Source of the DNA: Candidatus Woesearchaeota archaeon | GTDB taxonomy: Archaea; Nanobdellota; Nanobdellia; Woesearchaeales; JACJVW01 | NCBI GenBank assembly: GCA_020637435.1 | Contig: JACJVW010000002.1 | Location: 1-64,000, forward strand | Length of the DNA stretch: 64,000 bases | Direction of reading: 5' to 3' | Part shown: piece after piece, positions 33,131 through 41,492 of the stretch | How positions within the stretch are numbered: the first letter of the stretch is position 1 | How the letters are laid out: every line of letters begins with the position of its first letter | The notes under the pieces: generated by a model | Database searches by the model: none | Told to the model about the DNA's origin: nothing | Seen by the model: only the letters and a program-made list of their open reading frames with translations | Position numbers and translations under genes: made by a program

Positions 33131-35158
33131 ATGCGCAGAAGGGGAAAGGATGAACCGTTTGATTGGAAGCGGTTTATAGTTGTCATTATAGCCATAGTGG
33201 TCATCCTGCTCTTAGGGTTTTATGCAGCAATCCACATCGATATCCTTACCAATGATCAGATTCACATCGATCTTGAACCGCGCATCGAAACATATGCGGT
33301 TCAGAACGATGAGAGAATAGTCTTTAAGAAGAGCCTGGAAGTGGACAATTTCTGGCTTTGCGATTCTTTCTGCAACATAACAACCTATGATACTGCGACC
33401 AATAAAGTGCTGTCATTCGAAGAGTCGGAGGCTGCTCATCTAGAGCATGTTATCAATGTCAAGATGCAGAGTCCAAAACCCGGAAAGAGATACATAATCA
33501 CAGAAACCTCTTGCTACAATAAGCCAACATTTCTTTGCCCAAGCAATGCTGAAGTGCTGCATGACTCCGCCATGACCGTACTTGAACACAGATATTCAGA
33601 CACTCAGGAGACCATGAAATCAGAAGTTGAGACTAAGTTTGCTGAATTCAGTTACAGAATAGCAGAATATGAATCCCAGGTCTACCGCATCGCTAATCTC
33701 ACAAAAGACTTGCCTGTAAGGTATAATGCGAATCTCACATTACTCATAAAAGAACTTGACCAAGCAAGATATACAGAATCTTTAATGATGGAACTCTATG
33801 ATGAAGCTGCATTCCAGGAGGCGTTAAATCTAAAATTGCAGGTTCTAAACGTGACTTACGTCCAAGAACGTCGTAATAGGGTTGAAGAGCTCATCCGCAT
33901 CTACAACATCAATGCGGAGTTGTTCAATGTGCTCAATCAATCACTAAATGACGTAGACCAACTTTTCTCATTCCTTCAAAAGAGTCAAGATTACTCCGGT
34001 GCATACGAACTCTATAAGAGCGTGCGATTGCTTAGCTCGCTTCAGGTATTGCATAGGGACGGGCTGAAGAACGCCTATGCTGTTAGCGTACCTCTCAGTG
34101 ATACCTTTACTGAACTTCTTCCCTTACTAAACGCGTCAAGGATTGCACGTAACGTGACTATCAGCAGATACATCGAGTTGGCTGGTCCTGATTTTTGCTC
34201 GTCAAATATAACCAGTATTCAAAAATATTGCAGTACAGAAGAGGACATTTTGCCTGGTGTACCTGATATTGGTTCTCAAAATATCTCATTACCAACTGAA
34301 GAGATACATCTCAATGTTAGAGGATTGAAGCTCATACGTGATGAATGCTGTTTTGAAGACAAATGTAACTCTTGTGAATCAGCCAGATACCCCATCATTT
34401 TCATCCATGGCCATTCATTTACAGATAGAAGCGGAGTATCCGCTATCCAGGGCACATTCTCCATGATCCAGCAACGTCTCTCACATGATGGGATCGTACT
34501 TGATGGAAATACCTATGAACCAGAACTAGGTCTAGATGAACAGCTCGGTGCTGCCCCTTTCCCATTCAGTGTTAGACATAGCTATTATCTGTTCAGCTAT
34601 TACGACCTTGGCCTTGCATCAGCTACAATAAGGAAGAATGACAACATCGAGAACTACGCGATACGTCTGCATGAAAGTATCAGAGATATACGTGCAAAGT
34701 CAGGTGCAGACAAAGTCACCATCATAGCGCATTCCATGGGTGGATTAGTAGCCAGAAAATACATGAATATTTTTGACGACACACATATAGACAAAGTCAT
34801 TATGATAGGCACCCCCAACGGCGGCATCATAGGCAGGATAAGTGACTATTGCAACAATTTTGGTGCAGATCCTGAATGCGAAGATATGCAGAAGGACAGT
34901 ATTTTTCTAAAGAAACTTTCAACATACATACCAGTGAATGCTCAAATCTACACGATATATGGAACCGGTTGCCCTACTGCGGGTTTTGATGGTGATGGTG
35001 TCACAACTGCAGATAATGTGAAACTAACTTATGCAACTAACATTCAGATAAACGGCTCATGCACAGACAGTCTTGGCATAAATCTTCACAGCAAGATGCT
35101 TGACCCATCTATCTATCCAGATGTGTATGAGGAGATAAAAAAGATTCTCATTCAGTAA
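33131..35158 (+). CDS. Membrane-anchored alpha/beta-hydrolase (lipase/PGAP1-like)
   Basis: The 675-aa protein has one N-terminal membrane helix (about 13-34) and a large outside part. Residues 35-400 form a helical, coiled region with many N-x-S/T sites; the C-terminal 270 residues are an alpha/beta-hydrolase: PIIFIHGHSFTDRSG (oxyanion region), nucleophile Ser 535 in IIAHSMGGLVARKYM, then VIMIGTPNGGI. Paired Cys (DECCFEDKCNSCES) suggest disulfides. ATG 33131 is preferred to TTG 33113, with AATTAATATAG about 29 bases upstream. It is likely a secreted or surface esterase; the substrate is unknown. Confidence 0.83.
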   Translation: MRRRGKDEPFDWKRFIVVIIAIVVILLLGFYAAIHIDILTNDQIHIDLEPRIETYAVQNDERIVFKKSLEVDNFWLCDSFCNITTYDTATNKVLSFEESEAAHLEHVINVKMQSPKPGKRYIITETSCYNKPTFLCPSNAEVLHDSAMTVLEHRYSDTQETMKSEVETKFAEFSYRIAEYESQVYRIANLTKDLPVRYNANLTLLIKELDQARYTESLMMELYDEAAFQEALNLKLQVLNVTYVQERRNRVEELIRIYNINAELFNVLNQSLNDVDQLFSFLQKSQDYSGAYELYKSVRLLSSLQVLHRDGLKNAYAVSVPLSDTFTELLPLLNASRIARNVTISRYIELAGPDFCSSNITSIQKYCSTEEDILPGVPDIGSQNISLPTEEIHLNVRGLKLIRDECCFEDKCNSCESARYPIIFIHGHSFTDRSGVSAIQGTFSMIQQRLSHDGIVLDGNTYEPELGLDEQLGAAPFPFSVRHSYYLFSYYDLGLASATIRKNDNIENYAIRLHESIRDIRAKSGADKVTIIAHSMGGLVARKYMNIFDDTHIDKVIMIGTPNGGIIGRISDYCNNFGADPECEDMQKDSIFLKKLSTYIPVNAQIYTIYGTGCPTAGFDGDGVTTADNVKLTYATNIQINGSCTDSLGINLHSKMLDPSIYPDVYEEIKKILIQ

Positions 35159-35442
35159 TGCTTACCTAACTGATACTGCCCTGCAATCTGTTCCAAGGGG
35201 CCGCTGATAGCATCAAACTGTCTCTGTAGTGGACCGACACGATTCGCATATGCCTTCGCTAAAGCTTCGCTTCCGCACTCCTTTGTATCGACAAGACATT
35301 CTCGGTATTCAAATCTGACTTCTAGACTCTCTCTTGCAATTCTATCTGCTAGAGTTACTTTCTGTTCCGCCTGTTGTAGTGTCAACCTCATCGCTTCATA
35401 AGCGCCATCACCCAATTGCTTTGTGATGAATAATCTATCCAT
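35152..35442 (-). CDS. Small helical protein of unknown function
   Basis: A 96-aa helical protein (MDRLFITKQLGDGAYEAMRL, then a Cys pair in YRECLVDTKECGSEAL). I do not recognise it. ATG 35442 is chosen because CCTATAAAATTC lies about 28 bases upstream; the longer frame to 35508 runs through that box. Its 3' end overlaps the hydrolase gene by seven bases. Confidence 0.5.
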   Translation of the reverse strand: MDRLFITKQLGDGAYEAMRLTLQQAEQKVTLADRIARESLEVRFEYRECLVDTKECGSEALAKAYANRVGPLQRQFDAISGPLEQIAGQYQLGKHY

Positions 35443-35584
35443 GGTAACACGAAAGGTACAAATGAATTTTATAGGTATTGCCCTGACGTCCATAGGAGGG
35501 AGAATCAATAATTGTACAATCGCTCAAAATGCCCAAGATGACCCAATAACTAAGCCAAGAAGTCACCTTATGATTTTTGTAATA

Positions 35585-35657
35585 TAGCCCCTCCCGGATT
35601 CGAACCGAGGTCCCCGCCTCCAGAGGGCGAGATGATTGGCCGCTACACTAAGGGGCT
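35585..35657 (-). tRNA. tRNA-Gln (CTG)
   Basis: A complete cloverleaf: acceptor AGCCCCT with AGGGGCT, anticodon stem TCGCC/GGCGG with loop CTCTGGA (anticodon CTG at 34-36, U33 present), T-arm CTCGG-TTCGAAT-CCGGG, discriminator A. No intron and no encoded CCA. AAATTTAAAAATGG at 35682-35695 upstream may be its TATA box. Confidence 0.95.
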
Positions 35658-35693
35658 GCGTATCCAAGATTGATTCGCAACCCATTTTTAAAT

Positions 35694-36161
35694 TTAATGT
35701 AAATGTGACCGCAAGTAGTCATCAACCGTGCCGTGCGTAATCAAAACACCTCTCTCAAAATCCCATGCGTACATCGCCTCACCCTGATGCCAAAGGAAGC
35801 CTCGTGGATTGATTTCATAGTGTTGCAGAAATGTAAAAAAAGATATTACTCCGTCAAAAACACCCTGACCTGGTATGGGATAGGCAGGGAACAAAGCGTC
35901 AGAATGCTGAAATATCGGCTCAACAAGTGTCACTTCATTATGAAGAAGAAGGTCAAGAGTTCTTTGCGCAGCCTTTTCAGCGGAAGTGTTTAGCCCCCCA
36001 AGATATATATCCTGCGCCAATTTTGTTGGTAGAAGATAATGGCCTTCGCGTACAGATGATAGCCCCTTATCGACCCTTTGGACACGGATATAGTCCATTA
36101 TCTCATCGGGAACGCCTGCAGGGTGGCTCAAAACGTGTTCATCTACAAGATATATAAACAT
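35694..36161 (-). CDS. Conserved-looking protein of unknown function
   Basis: A 155-aa protein, compact and mixed alpha/beta, unrecognised. Notable segments are MFIYLVDEHVLSHPAGVPDE, GGLNTSAEKAAQRTLDLLL and YPIPGQGVFDGVISFFTFL. The last third has several Trp and His (FLWHQGEAMYAWDFERG). ATG 36161 is chosen over 36200 because CTTTTATAAGC lies 25-30 bases upstream, inside the end of the response-regulator gene. No signal peptide is seen. Confidence 0.55.
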   Translation of the reverse strand: MFIYLVDEHVLSHPAGVPDEIMDYIRVQRVDKGLSSVREGHYLLPTKLAQDIYLGGLNTSAEKAAQRTLDLLLHNEVTLVEPIFQHSDALFPAYPIPGQGVFDGVISFFTFLQHYEINPRGFLWHQGEAMYAWDFERGVLITHGTVDDYLRSHLH

Positions 36162-36183
36162 ATTCAGAGAAATGGAACCATGC

Positions 36184-36537
36184 TTATAAAAGTAGCTCAT
36201 CCAATACTTTTTGAGCGTCTTCAGGATCTATCGGCTTGCAGATATAACCTTGGGCTTTATTTTCTTTGGTCAATTGTTCGAGTTCTTTTTCATCAAGACT
36301 TGAGATAAAAAGGATTGGTACATCTTTGATACGTCGAAACTCTTGGAACATGACGATACCATCCTTCTCTTCCATAAGAATATCCATAAGTACTATATCA
36401 TATTCTGAATTTTTATACATGAGAAGAGCTTGATCATACGACCTTGCTAGCTCAGCATCATGACCGAGCTCCTGGATAATCATTTTTGCCTGGTTTCCTT
36501 CAAACTTAGAATCATCAACAATCAGTATCTTGGCCAT
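36184..36537 (-). CDS. CheY-like response regulator receiver protein
   Basis: A 117-aa single-domain receiver. MAKILIVDDSKFEGNQAKMI holds the acidic pocket, IVLMDILMEEKDG the phosphoacceptor Asp near residue 51, FISSLDEKEL the Ser/Thr switch, and YICKPID the invariant Lys. ATG 36537 is chosen over 36549 because it begins at the receiver fold and ATTAAAAC lies about 25 bases upstream. There is no output domain and no histidine kinase nearby, so the partner is elsewhere. Confidence 0.93.
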   Translation of the reverse strand: MAKILIVDDSKFEGNQAKMIIQELGHDAELARSYDQALLMYKNSEYDIVLMDILMEEKDGIVMFQEFRRIKDVPILFISSLDEKELEQLTKENKAQGYICKPIDPEDAQKVLDELLL

Positions 36538-36562
36538 AGAAGCATTCATACAAGCAATGGTT

Positions 36563-37621
36563 TTAATAGTTTTCTAATAATGTGCTTAGTTGTCTTTGCA
36601 CCTGTATAAATGTAGCTCGTTTGCTAAATTCTTTAAGTTTTCGGGCACCTATATAAGTCCCGGTACTCCTTAGAGAGCCTAGCAGCTCCTCCAAATAGGG
36701 GGTTATCAGACCTTTGTAGGGTATTAGAACATTTCGGCCTTCGCTGGCACGATAGGTATCCATACCACCATAATGTTTCTCCATAGCCTTTCTACTGCTC
36801 ATGCCGTAATACTCCTTGAATTTCTGTCCATCTTTCTCTACGATAACTCCGCCACTTTCCTCAAAACCACTGAATAGAGTGCCAATCATTACAAAATCTG
36901 CTCCAGCACAGAACGCTTTTGCGATATCCCCAGGGTATTGAATGCCACCATCCGAGATAATCCTGCCGCAAGAATTATCCACGCTTATACCATGAGCTGC
37001 GTCTGCACACTCTACTACTGCGCTCAGCTGAGGATAACCGACTCCAGTCTGCCTTCTTGTAAGACAGGCACTGCCGCTTCCTATGCCAATTTTCACTATG
37101 TCCACACCTTCGATTACAAGTTGTTCTGTCATCTCATTGGTGACAACATTGCCAGCCATAATTGTGTGTGTAGGACATAGTTTTCGCAACTGCCTTACCA
37201 TCTCTACATACCTTTCAAGATAACCATTGGGTACATCAAGACAGATAAAATTGAAATCTTTACCTAAGCCTAACCGAAGAACCTCTACAAGCTTATCAAA
37301 ATCCTCATCCCTTATACCAAGAGTATAGGCTACATAATCAGGCGCATTGAATGATGCGAAGAATCTCGCAAGCTCCTCAGGTCCATAAAACTTGTGTAGA
37401 CAAGTAATCATCTGGAGTTTTGATAATTTCTTAGCCATCTCAAAAGTCCCGGTAGTATCCATATTTGAAGCTATGATTGGAACTCCGGTCCAAGACTTGC
37501 CACTATGCATAAATTTGACATTCCTTGTAAGATCAACTTCTTTGCGAGACGTGAGAGTACTGCGCTTAGGTCTGATAAGCACGTCTGAGAAATCAAACTT
37601 AGGTTCAGGATCAATTCGCAT
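36563..37621 (-). CDS. guaC: GMP reductase
   Basis: GuaC converts GMP to IMP with NADPH in purine salvage. The 352-aa protein has GuaC rather than IMPDH features: no CBS domains, KFDFSDVLIRPKRSTL at the start, catalytic Cys in IGSGSACLTRRQTGVGYP, ISDGGIQYPGDIAKAFCAGA, and the C-terminal RASEGRNVLIPYKG, then LRSTGTYIGARKLKEF. The length matches E. coli GuaC. It is likely monocistronic. Confidence 0.93.
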   Translation of the reverse strand: MRIDPEPKFDFSDVLIRPKRSTLTSRKEVDLTRNVKFMHSGKSWTGVPIIASNMDTTGTFEMAKKLSKLQMITCLHKFYGPEELARFFASFNAPDYVAYTLGIRDEDFDKLVEVLRLGLGKDFNFICLDVPNGYLERYVEMVRQLRKLCPTHTIMAGNVVTNEMTEQLVIEGVDIVKIGIGSGSACLTRRQTGVGYPQLSAVVECADAAHGISVDNSCGRIISDGGIQYPGDIAKAFCAGADFVMIGTLFSGFEESGGVIVEKDGQKFKEYYGMSSRKAMEKHYGGMDTYRASEGRNVLIPYKGLITPYLEELLGSLRSTGTYIGARKLKEFSKRATFIQVQRQLSTLLENY

Positions 37622-37686
37622 ACTTGAAGTTTGATGAAGAACACTCCTATATTAGCCCTTTGAAAAAGCTGCCCCACTAGAAAATC

Positions 37687-37693
37687 TTATAAA
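37687..37693 (+). promoter_or_regulatory. TATA box of initiator tRNA-Met
   Basis: TTATAAA lies 30-36 bases before the tRNA start at 37723, a good position for an archaeal tRNA promoter. Confidence 0.5.
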
Positions 37694-37722
37694 CTGTTCG
37701 AGTTTAGCATGTTCCACACAGC

Positions 37723-37797
37723 AGCGGGGTGGGGCAGCCTGGAGTGCCCGCAGGGCTCATAACCCTGAGGTCGGTGGTTCAAATCCACTCCCCGCTA
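37723..37797 (+). tRNA. Initiator tRNA-Met (CAT)
   Basis: A complete cloverleaf with acceptor AGCGGGG/CCCCGCT and an A1-U72 pair, anticodon stem CAGGG/CCCTG with loop CTCATAA, and T-arm ending TTCAAAT. The three G-C pairs at the base of the anticodon stem and the A1-U72 pair mark it as the archaeal initiator rather than elongator. No intron and no encoded CCA. Its 3' 16 bases are repeated 121 bases downstream. Confidence 0.96.
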
Positions 37798-37989
37798 TTC
37801 ATTCTTACATATGAATCGCACAACGACCTGCGGGTACTCTAAAAAGTTAGCTTGAGCTAAGCGAAACTAACCAGCTTGTAAACCGAGCTTGCAGTTTGTG
37901 AGAATCCACTCCCCTCTATTCATTCTTACATATGAATCGCACAACGACCTGCGGGCACTCTACAAGTAAGTATAATCGAAACTAACCAG
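37782..37989 (+). repeat. Partial direct duplication of the tRNA-Met 3' end and its downstream flank
   Basis: Bases 37782-37840 recur at 37903-37961 with two differences (59 bases, offset 121), covering the end of the tRNA T-arm and acceptor plus 43 bases beyond. A further CGAAACTAACCAG is repeated at 37862-37874 and 37977-37989 with a six-base length change. The copy lacks the tRNA body. It looks like an att-type or slippage duplication. There is no integrase nearby. The rest of the stretch up to 38052 holds only the next gene's AT-rich promoter. Confidence 0.85.
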
Positions 37990-38052
37990 ATCCAAAAAAT
38001 CTTCATAATTACTTCCCAAACTGCTATTAATACTGATTATCAATGCAATAGC

Positions 38053-38538
38053 ATGATATGCGACCTAAAAAACGACATCAACCTCCGAGGATATGCTTTT
38101 GAATTTGTGTCTAAAGTACAATTGAGGAGGTACAAAAAGAACAATTTCATCTTTCAGACGAACCTATTCCAAGGTATTGATGAAATACTTGACACATACA
38201 GATTGACTGTATCCAAAAGACATGAAGATTTCATCAAGTATATGCGCGAATATGGAATGCACTGCGATATCATCTCATTCACTATCGACAAGCTTAACCG
38301 TCGCATACAGGAGATCGAGATCTTCGACGTCAAGACCAGAAGCCACACCATAAAAAAACCATACTTCGAAATGTGCACAAGTGGACTTGAGTTCTTCTTA
38401 AAAGCCCGTGACCAGAATATAACAAGTAAGATAGTATCTGTAGTACTTTTCAGAGACTGGAAATACAGCATGAACATCATCGATTTTAACAGGACAAAAA
38501 TCAGAGAATACACACGGTTCAACCAGGTCAGTTTGTAA
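38053..38538 (+). CDS. Unknown protein, possibly PD-(D/E)XK nuclease-like
   Basis: A 161-aa protein that lies directly after the tRNA-Met duplication. RGYAFEFVSKVQLRRY at the start and IEIFDVKTRSHTIKKP in the middle, followed by a helix (FEMCTSGLEFFLKARDQ) and a strand (KIVSVVLFRDW), recall the E...D/E-x-K core of PD-(D/E)XK nucleases. The match is by motif spacing only. ATTAATACTG lies about 25 bases before the ATG. Alternatively it is simply a lineage-specific protein. Confidence 0.45.
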   Translation: MICDLKNDINLRGYAFEFVSKVQLRRYKKNNFIFQTNLFQGIDEILDTYRLTVSKRHEDFIKYMREYGMHCDIISFTIDKLNRRIQEIEIFDVKTRSHTIKKPYFEMCTSGLEFFLKARDQNITSKIVSVVLFRDWKYSMNIIDFNRTKIREYTRFNQVSL

Positions 38539-38572
38539 ACATTTATTAATCAGTATTGATCATACTACAAGT

Positions 38573-39085
38573 ATGCTCATACATAAAGAGGGGATCGAGT
38601 ATTATCTCGAATCGTTGCAGCATATAGAGTATTCTGGACTTAATGAAGATCGTAAAGATCTCCGGCGCATCCATTACATGCATGACATGATGCCTCATAT
38701 CATCAATAGTCTCCAGCGCGTTCGGGAAGAGGACAATGAGATTAGGCAGATCCAGAAGGTACTACAGGATGGCAATTTGGTCGCAGATGAGGATGATTTA
38801 TTGACGTTTGATAAAAAATTCGAAGAAGCTTTCGAACGATTGGTACATACCCTTCGGGACGCTATCCAACAGATTTTTCAAAACGGACACCTCATGACGC
38901 CGGCCGCAAAATCGAACCTGATGCAGTCCGTTTATGATAGCATCTATAGCATCAAGGATCTATCGCACACGTTCGCAGAAAAGGTTCTAAAATTTGATAC
39001 AGATTTGCGCCAGCACATAATCTGGATACACGATGAATCTAAACGTGTCAATGCGTATCAGCATAACTTGATGAGCTGGTTATAA
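38573..39085 (+). CDS. Helical protein of unknown function
   Basis: A 170-aa all-helical, charged protein, unrecognised. It has many His and Met in the first third (RRIHYMHDMMPHIINSLQ) and heptad-like stretches in the middle (FDKKFEEAFERLVHTLRDAI). ATTTATTAATCAG about 28 bases before the ATG is the likely TATA. No membrane segments. Confidence 0.5.
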   Translation: MLIHKEGIEYYLESLQHIEYSGLNEDRKDLRRIHYMHDMMPHIINSLQRVREEDNEIRQIQKVLQDGNLVADEDDLLTFDKKFEEAFERLVHTLRDAIQQIFQNGHLMTPAAKSNLMQSVYDSIYSIKDLSHTFAEKVLKFDTDLRQHIIWIHDESKRVNAYQHNLMSWL

Positions 39086-39133
39086 GTACAAAAATAGGGT
39101 TTTCTTCGGAAAAATTTATGAATCCTCCGAAAG

Positions 39134-39248
39134 TTTTATAAAGTATCCAGCTTTCTTTTTAAAAATCTATGGTTACATCTGGGGGAAAATCCATAGTATT
39201 GTGCAACCATTTGATGTGGTTGTAGCCAATCACTGGCAAACTTTTCTC
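39134..39248 (+). ncRNA. Possible small RNA or regulatory leader upstream of tfb
   Basis: TTTTATAAAG at 39134-39143 looks like a promoter 130 bases before tfb, although tfb has its own TATA at 39249. Downstream of it are two stem-loops: CTATGG/CCATAG (39167-39172 with 39191-39196) and CAACCA/TGGTTG (39204-39209 with 39217-39222). No open frame explains them. It matches no RNA family I know. Confidence 0.25.
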
Positions 39249-39259
39249 CTATATAAAAG
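39249..39259 (+). promoter_or_regulatory. TATA box of tfb
   Basis: CTATATAAAAG lies 20-30 bases before the tfb ATG at 39279, consistent with a leaderless tfb transcript. Confidence 0.55.
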
Positions 39260-39278
39260 TAACCTATAGAAAGGCACG

Positions 39279-40202
39279 ATGACACAAAGTCAATATGTAA
39301 GGAAATGTCCCGAATGCGGAAGCATCAACCTCTTCATCAATAAAGAGAAAGGCGAGATCATCTGCAAAGACTGCGGTCTAGTTATTGAAGATAAGATGGT
39401 TGACTTCCGTCAGGAGTGGCGTGAATTCGATTCAGATGGCGCTGAGAAAAAAAGAAGATCCGGCGCACCTATGACGTATACCCAGTATGATATGGGACTA
39501 GGTACAGAAGTAGGTCAAAAATCAGATCTCTATAGTCTTAGTGGCAAGGACAGGAACAAATTCTTCCGCCTAAGAAAATGGCAGTACCGAATCTCGACGG
39601 CTATTGAGAGAAACCTTAAGCTTGCTCTTGCAGAACTTAAACGTTCTTCATCCTACCTCAAGCTGCCTCAGTCCGTTGAAGAAGAGGCTGCCCGAATATA
39701 CACACTTGCGGTCCAACGTGGACTTGTCCGTGGAAGATCCATGGAATCAGTCGTTGCAGGAGCACTTTACGCAGCATGCAGACGGCATGAAGTTCCAAGG
39801 ACTCTTGACGAGTTAAGCGAGGCATCAGGGATCGAGAAAAAAGAGATCGGAAGAACCTACAGGTTTGTCACCCGTGAGCTTGGTATAACGATTCTGCCCT
39901 CAAACCCTGCGGATTACATCGCAAGGTTCAGCTCTTCTCTTCGGCTAAGTCCAGAGACTCAGTCCCATGCTGTCGAGATACTTGAGAAAGCGCAGGAGTC
40001 AGAACTAACTTCAGGCCGTGGTCCCACAGGAATAGCAGCAGCAGCACTTTATGTGAGCGCACTCATACATGGTGAGAAGCGAACCCAGCGTGAAGTCGCA
40101 GATGTTGCAGGTGTTACTGAAGTGACCATCAGAAACCGCTATAAAGAACTTCTTGAAGAACTAGGTCTTGAAAAAGAGATCAAAAAAGTCAAGAAAAAGT
40201 AA
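39279..40202 (+). CDS. tfb: Transcription initiation factor IIB
   Basis: TFB bridges TBP-bound promoter DNA and RNA polymerase. The 307-aa protein has an N-terminal zinc ribbon (CPECGSINLFINKEKGEIIC, then KDCG), a B-finger/reader region (FRQEWREFDSDGAEKKRRSG) and two cyclin repeats, marked by SVVAGALYAACRRHEVPRTL and PTGIAAAALYVSALIHGEKR, with the BRE-contacting TEVTIRNRYKEL at the end. Length and motifs are ordinary. It is the only general transcription factor in the window. A T-rich stretch follows the stop. Confidence 0.97.
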   Translation: MTQSQYVRKCPECGSINLFINKEKGEIICKDCGLVIEDKMVDFRQEWREFDSDGAEKKRRSGAPMTYTQYDMGLGTEVGQKSDLYSLSGKDRNKFFRLRKWQYRISTAIERNLKLALAELKRSSSYLKLPQSVEEEAARIYTLAVQRGLVRGRSMESVVAGALYAACRRHEVPRTLDELSEASGIEKKEIGRTYRFVTRELGITILPSNPADYIARFSSSLRLSPETQSHAVEILEKAQESELTSGRGPTGIAAAALYVSALIHGEKRTQREVADVAGVTEVTIRNRYKELLEELGLEKEIKKVKKK

Positions 40203-40320
40203 TTTAATTTTTTACTATTCTTAAAACACACAAGAAATAACAGCGCTAAAGTACTGATTTGGCGTTTTCAATCTCAAAGCTGATTCAGCAATAAGAGAAA
40301 AAAGAACTGGCAGACAAAAC

Positions 40321-40560
40321 CTATTCCATCTGTCCAAATGCTTTTTGCATGATGGGAAGGATTTTTTCAACTTCTTCCTTGGTCATTCTGCCAAGCTTCG
40401 AGAACTTGAATTCTCCAGAGTTCATATCCCTGTTTTCTCTTGATAGCTGCAGTTTTTTCTGACCGTCATTATAGCTCATGATACTGACTTTTACCTTTGT
40501 TGTCTCAAATTCGATCTCTTCACCGAACAATTCTTTGTCTAATGATTTGTCATATGGCAT
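40321..40560 (-). CDS. Small protein of unknown function
   Basis: A 79-aa, charged, beta-then-helix protein (MPYDKSLDKELFGEEIEFET, then VSIMSYNDGQKKLQLSRENR, then a helix ending IMQKAFGQME), unrecognised. GAGGTAAT sits 5 bases before the ATG as a ribosome binding site, and CCTTATATACG lies about 40 bases upstream, so unlike most neighbours it has a short leader. Confidence 0.55.
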   Translation of the reverse strand: MPYDKSLDKELFGEEIEFETTKVKVSIMSYNDGQKKLQLSRENRDMNSGEFKFSKLGRMTKEEVEKILPIMQKAFGQME

Positions 40561-40644
40561 TGCTATTACCTCAGAAAAAATTGCCGATGCTAATCGTATA
40601 TAAGGTTAATGGCAGTAAAGACCTCTCAAGCAGAGATGAAAGGA

Positions 40645-41436
40645 CTAACGGGCAATAAGATACCGGACTTCACCCAATTTAGTCAAAGGAATAACTGAAT
40701 GCCTGTAGAATTCCACTATAAGACCTGGATCTACCGCTTTTCGGACATCAAGATTGACTCCCTGTTGAAAGGAACGTGCCTTCTCATCGACACGACGAAT
40801 GATCTCTTCCTCCTTTTCCGGTCGGGTAAGTAGCTGCTCTATTGAACTCTGATCATCCCTATCTATAAGAGAACGATAAGTTTCTGGCTGCTCATCGTAC
40901 TTTTTTTGCGCAACATAGAATGCACCATAATGAATCCTTTCTGAAAGATGGCGCAGAACATGTACGTCAGCCTCCACTGAGGAACCAAGATGACCGTCAA
41001 AATCTGTGGCACAAAGTTGGTCAAGAAGTGTGAAATAATTGTTGGCTATCTGCTTTGTAAGATTGATATGATGGTATTTTGACACAGGTAATGCGGGCCT
41101 TATTGGATTAATCCGTAATGGCAGGCTATGTACCTGGGTAAAAGGGACTTCTTCAGGCATCTCGAACCGTCCAAACTGTACGTCAACAGCTTCAAGTAGA
41201 GCCATGCGTTGCCAAAATAGCGTCTTGTTGGTTTTGAATCCTTTTGCAGGTCGATCGTATGCTTCGCGATTACGGCCGTACTGCGCCCTTTCGATCAGAC
41301 CCATGATGATCGTATCCTCTTTGGCTTCCAGATGCGCAGCAATCTCATGCAATTCCATAGAGGTGAGAAATAGGTCGCAGCATTTAAGTCTTTCAGATGG
41401 CGAGAGGTCAGAGTATACTTCTTCAGGGTTTGCCAA
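40645..41436 (-). CDS. Eukaryote-type chorismate mutase (AroQ, yeast/plant class)
   Basis: Chorismate mutase turns chorismate into prephenate for Phe and Tyr synthesis. The 263-aa protein aligns by eye along its length with yeast and plant enzymes: EDTIIMGLIERAQYGRN, GRFEMPEEVPF, SERIHYGAFYVAQKKY, LLTRPEKEEEIIRRV and VIPLTKLGEVRYLIAR. Catalytic equivalents seen are Arg 167, Lys 178, Glu 209, Thr 252 and Glu 256. The Arg matching yeast Arg16 is missing (Ala 33 by hand alignment). The start is a TTG without an obvious ribosome site; ATG at residue 27 is possible. No shikimate or aromatic genes are nearby. An inactive homologue is possible. Confidence 0.85.
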   Translation of the reverse strand: MANPEEVYSDLSPSERLKCCDLFLTSMELHEIAAHLEAKEDTIIMGLIERAQYGRNREAYDRPAKGFKTNKTLFWQRMALLEAVDVQFGRFEMPEEVPFTQVHSLPLRINPIRPALPVSKYHHINLTKQIANNYFTLLDQLCATDFDGHLGSSVEADVHVLRHLSERIHYGAFYVAQKKYDEQPETYRSLIDRDDQSSIEQLLTRPEKEEEIIRRVDEKARSFQQGVNLDVRKAVDPGLIVEFYRHSVIPLTKLGEVRYLIAR

Positions 41437-41492
41437 ATCATAAAATGGTTTTTCAAAACATTTTAATAGGCTTAGACAGATAAACGAAGTCT

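Noticed and set aside
33067..33204. N-terminal extension of the COG2108 radical SAM frame
   Set aside because: It would overlap the divergent hydrolase gene, and a TATA box at about 33079-33090 fits a start at 33066 or 33057.
37903..37961. Second tRNA-Met gene
   Set aside because: Only the 3' end of the tRNA is present; the D-arm and anticodon arm are missing.
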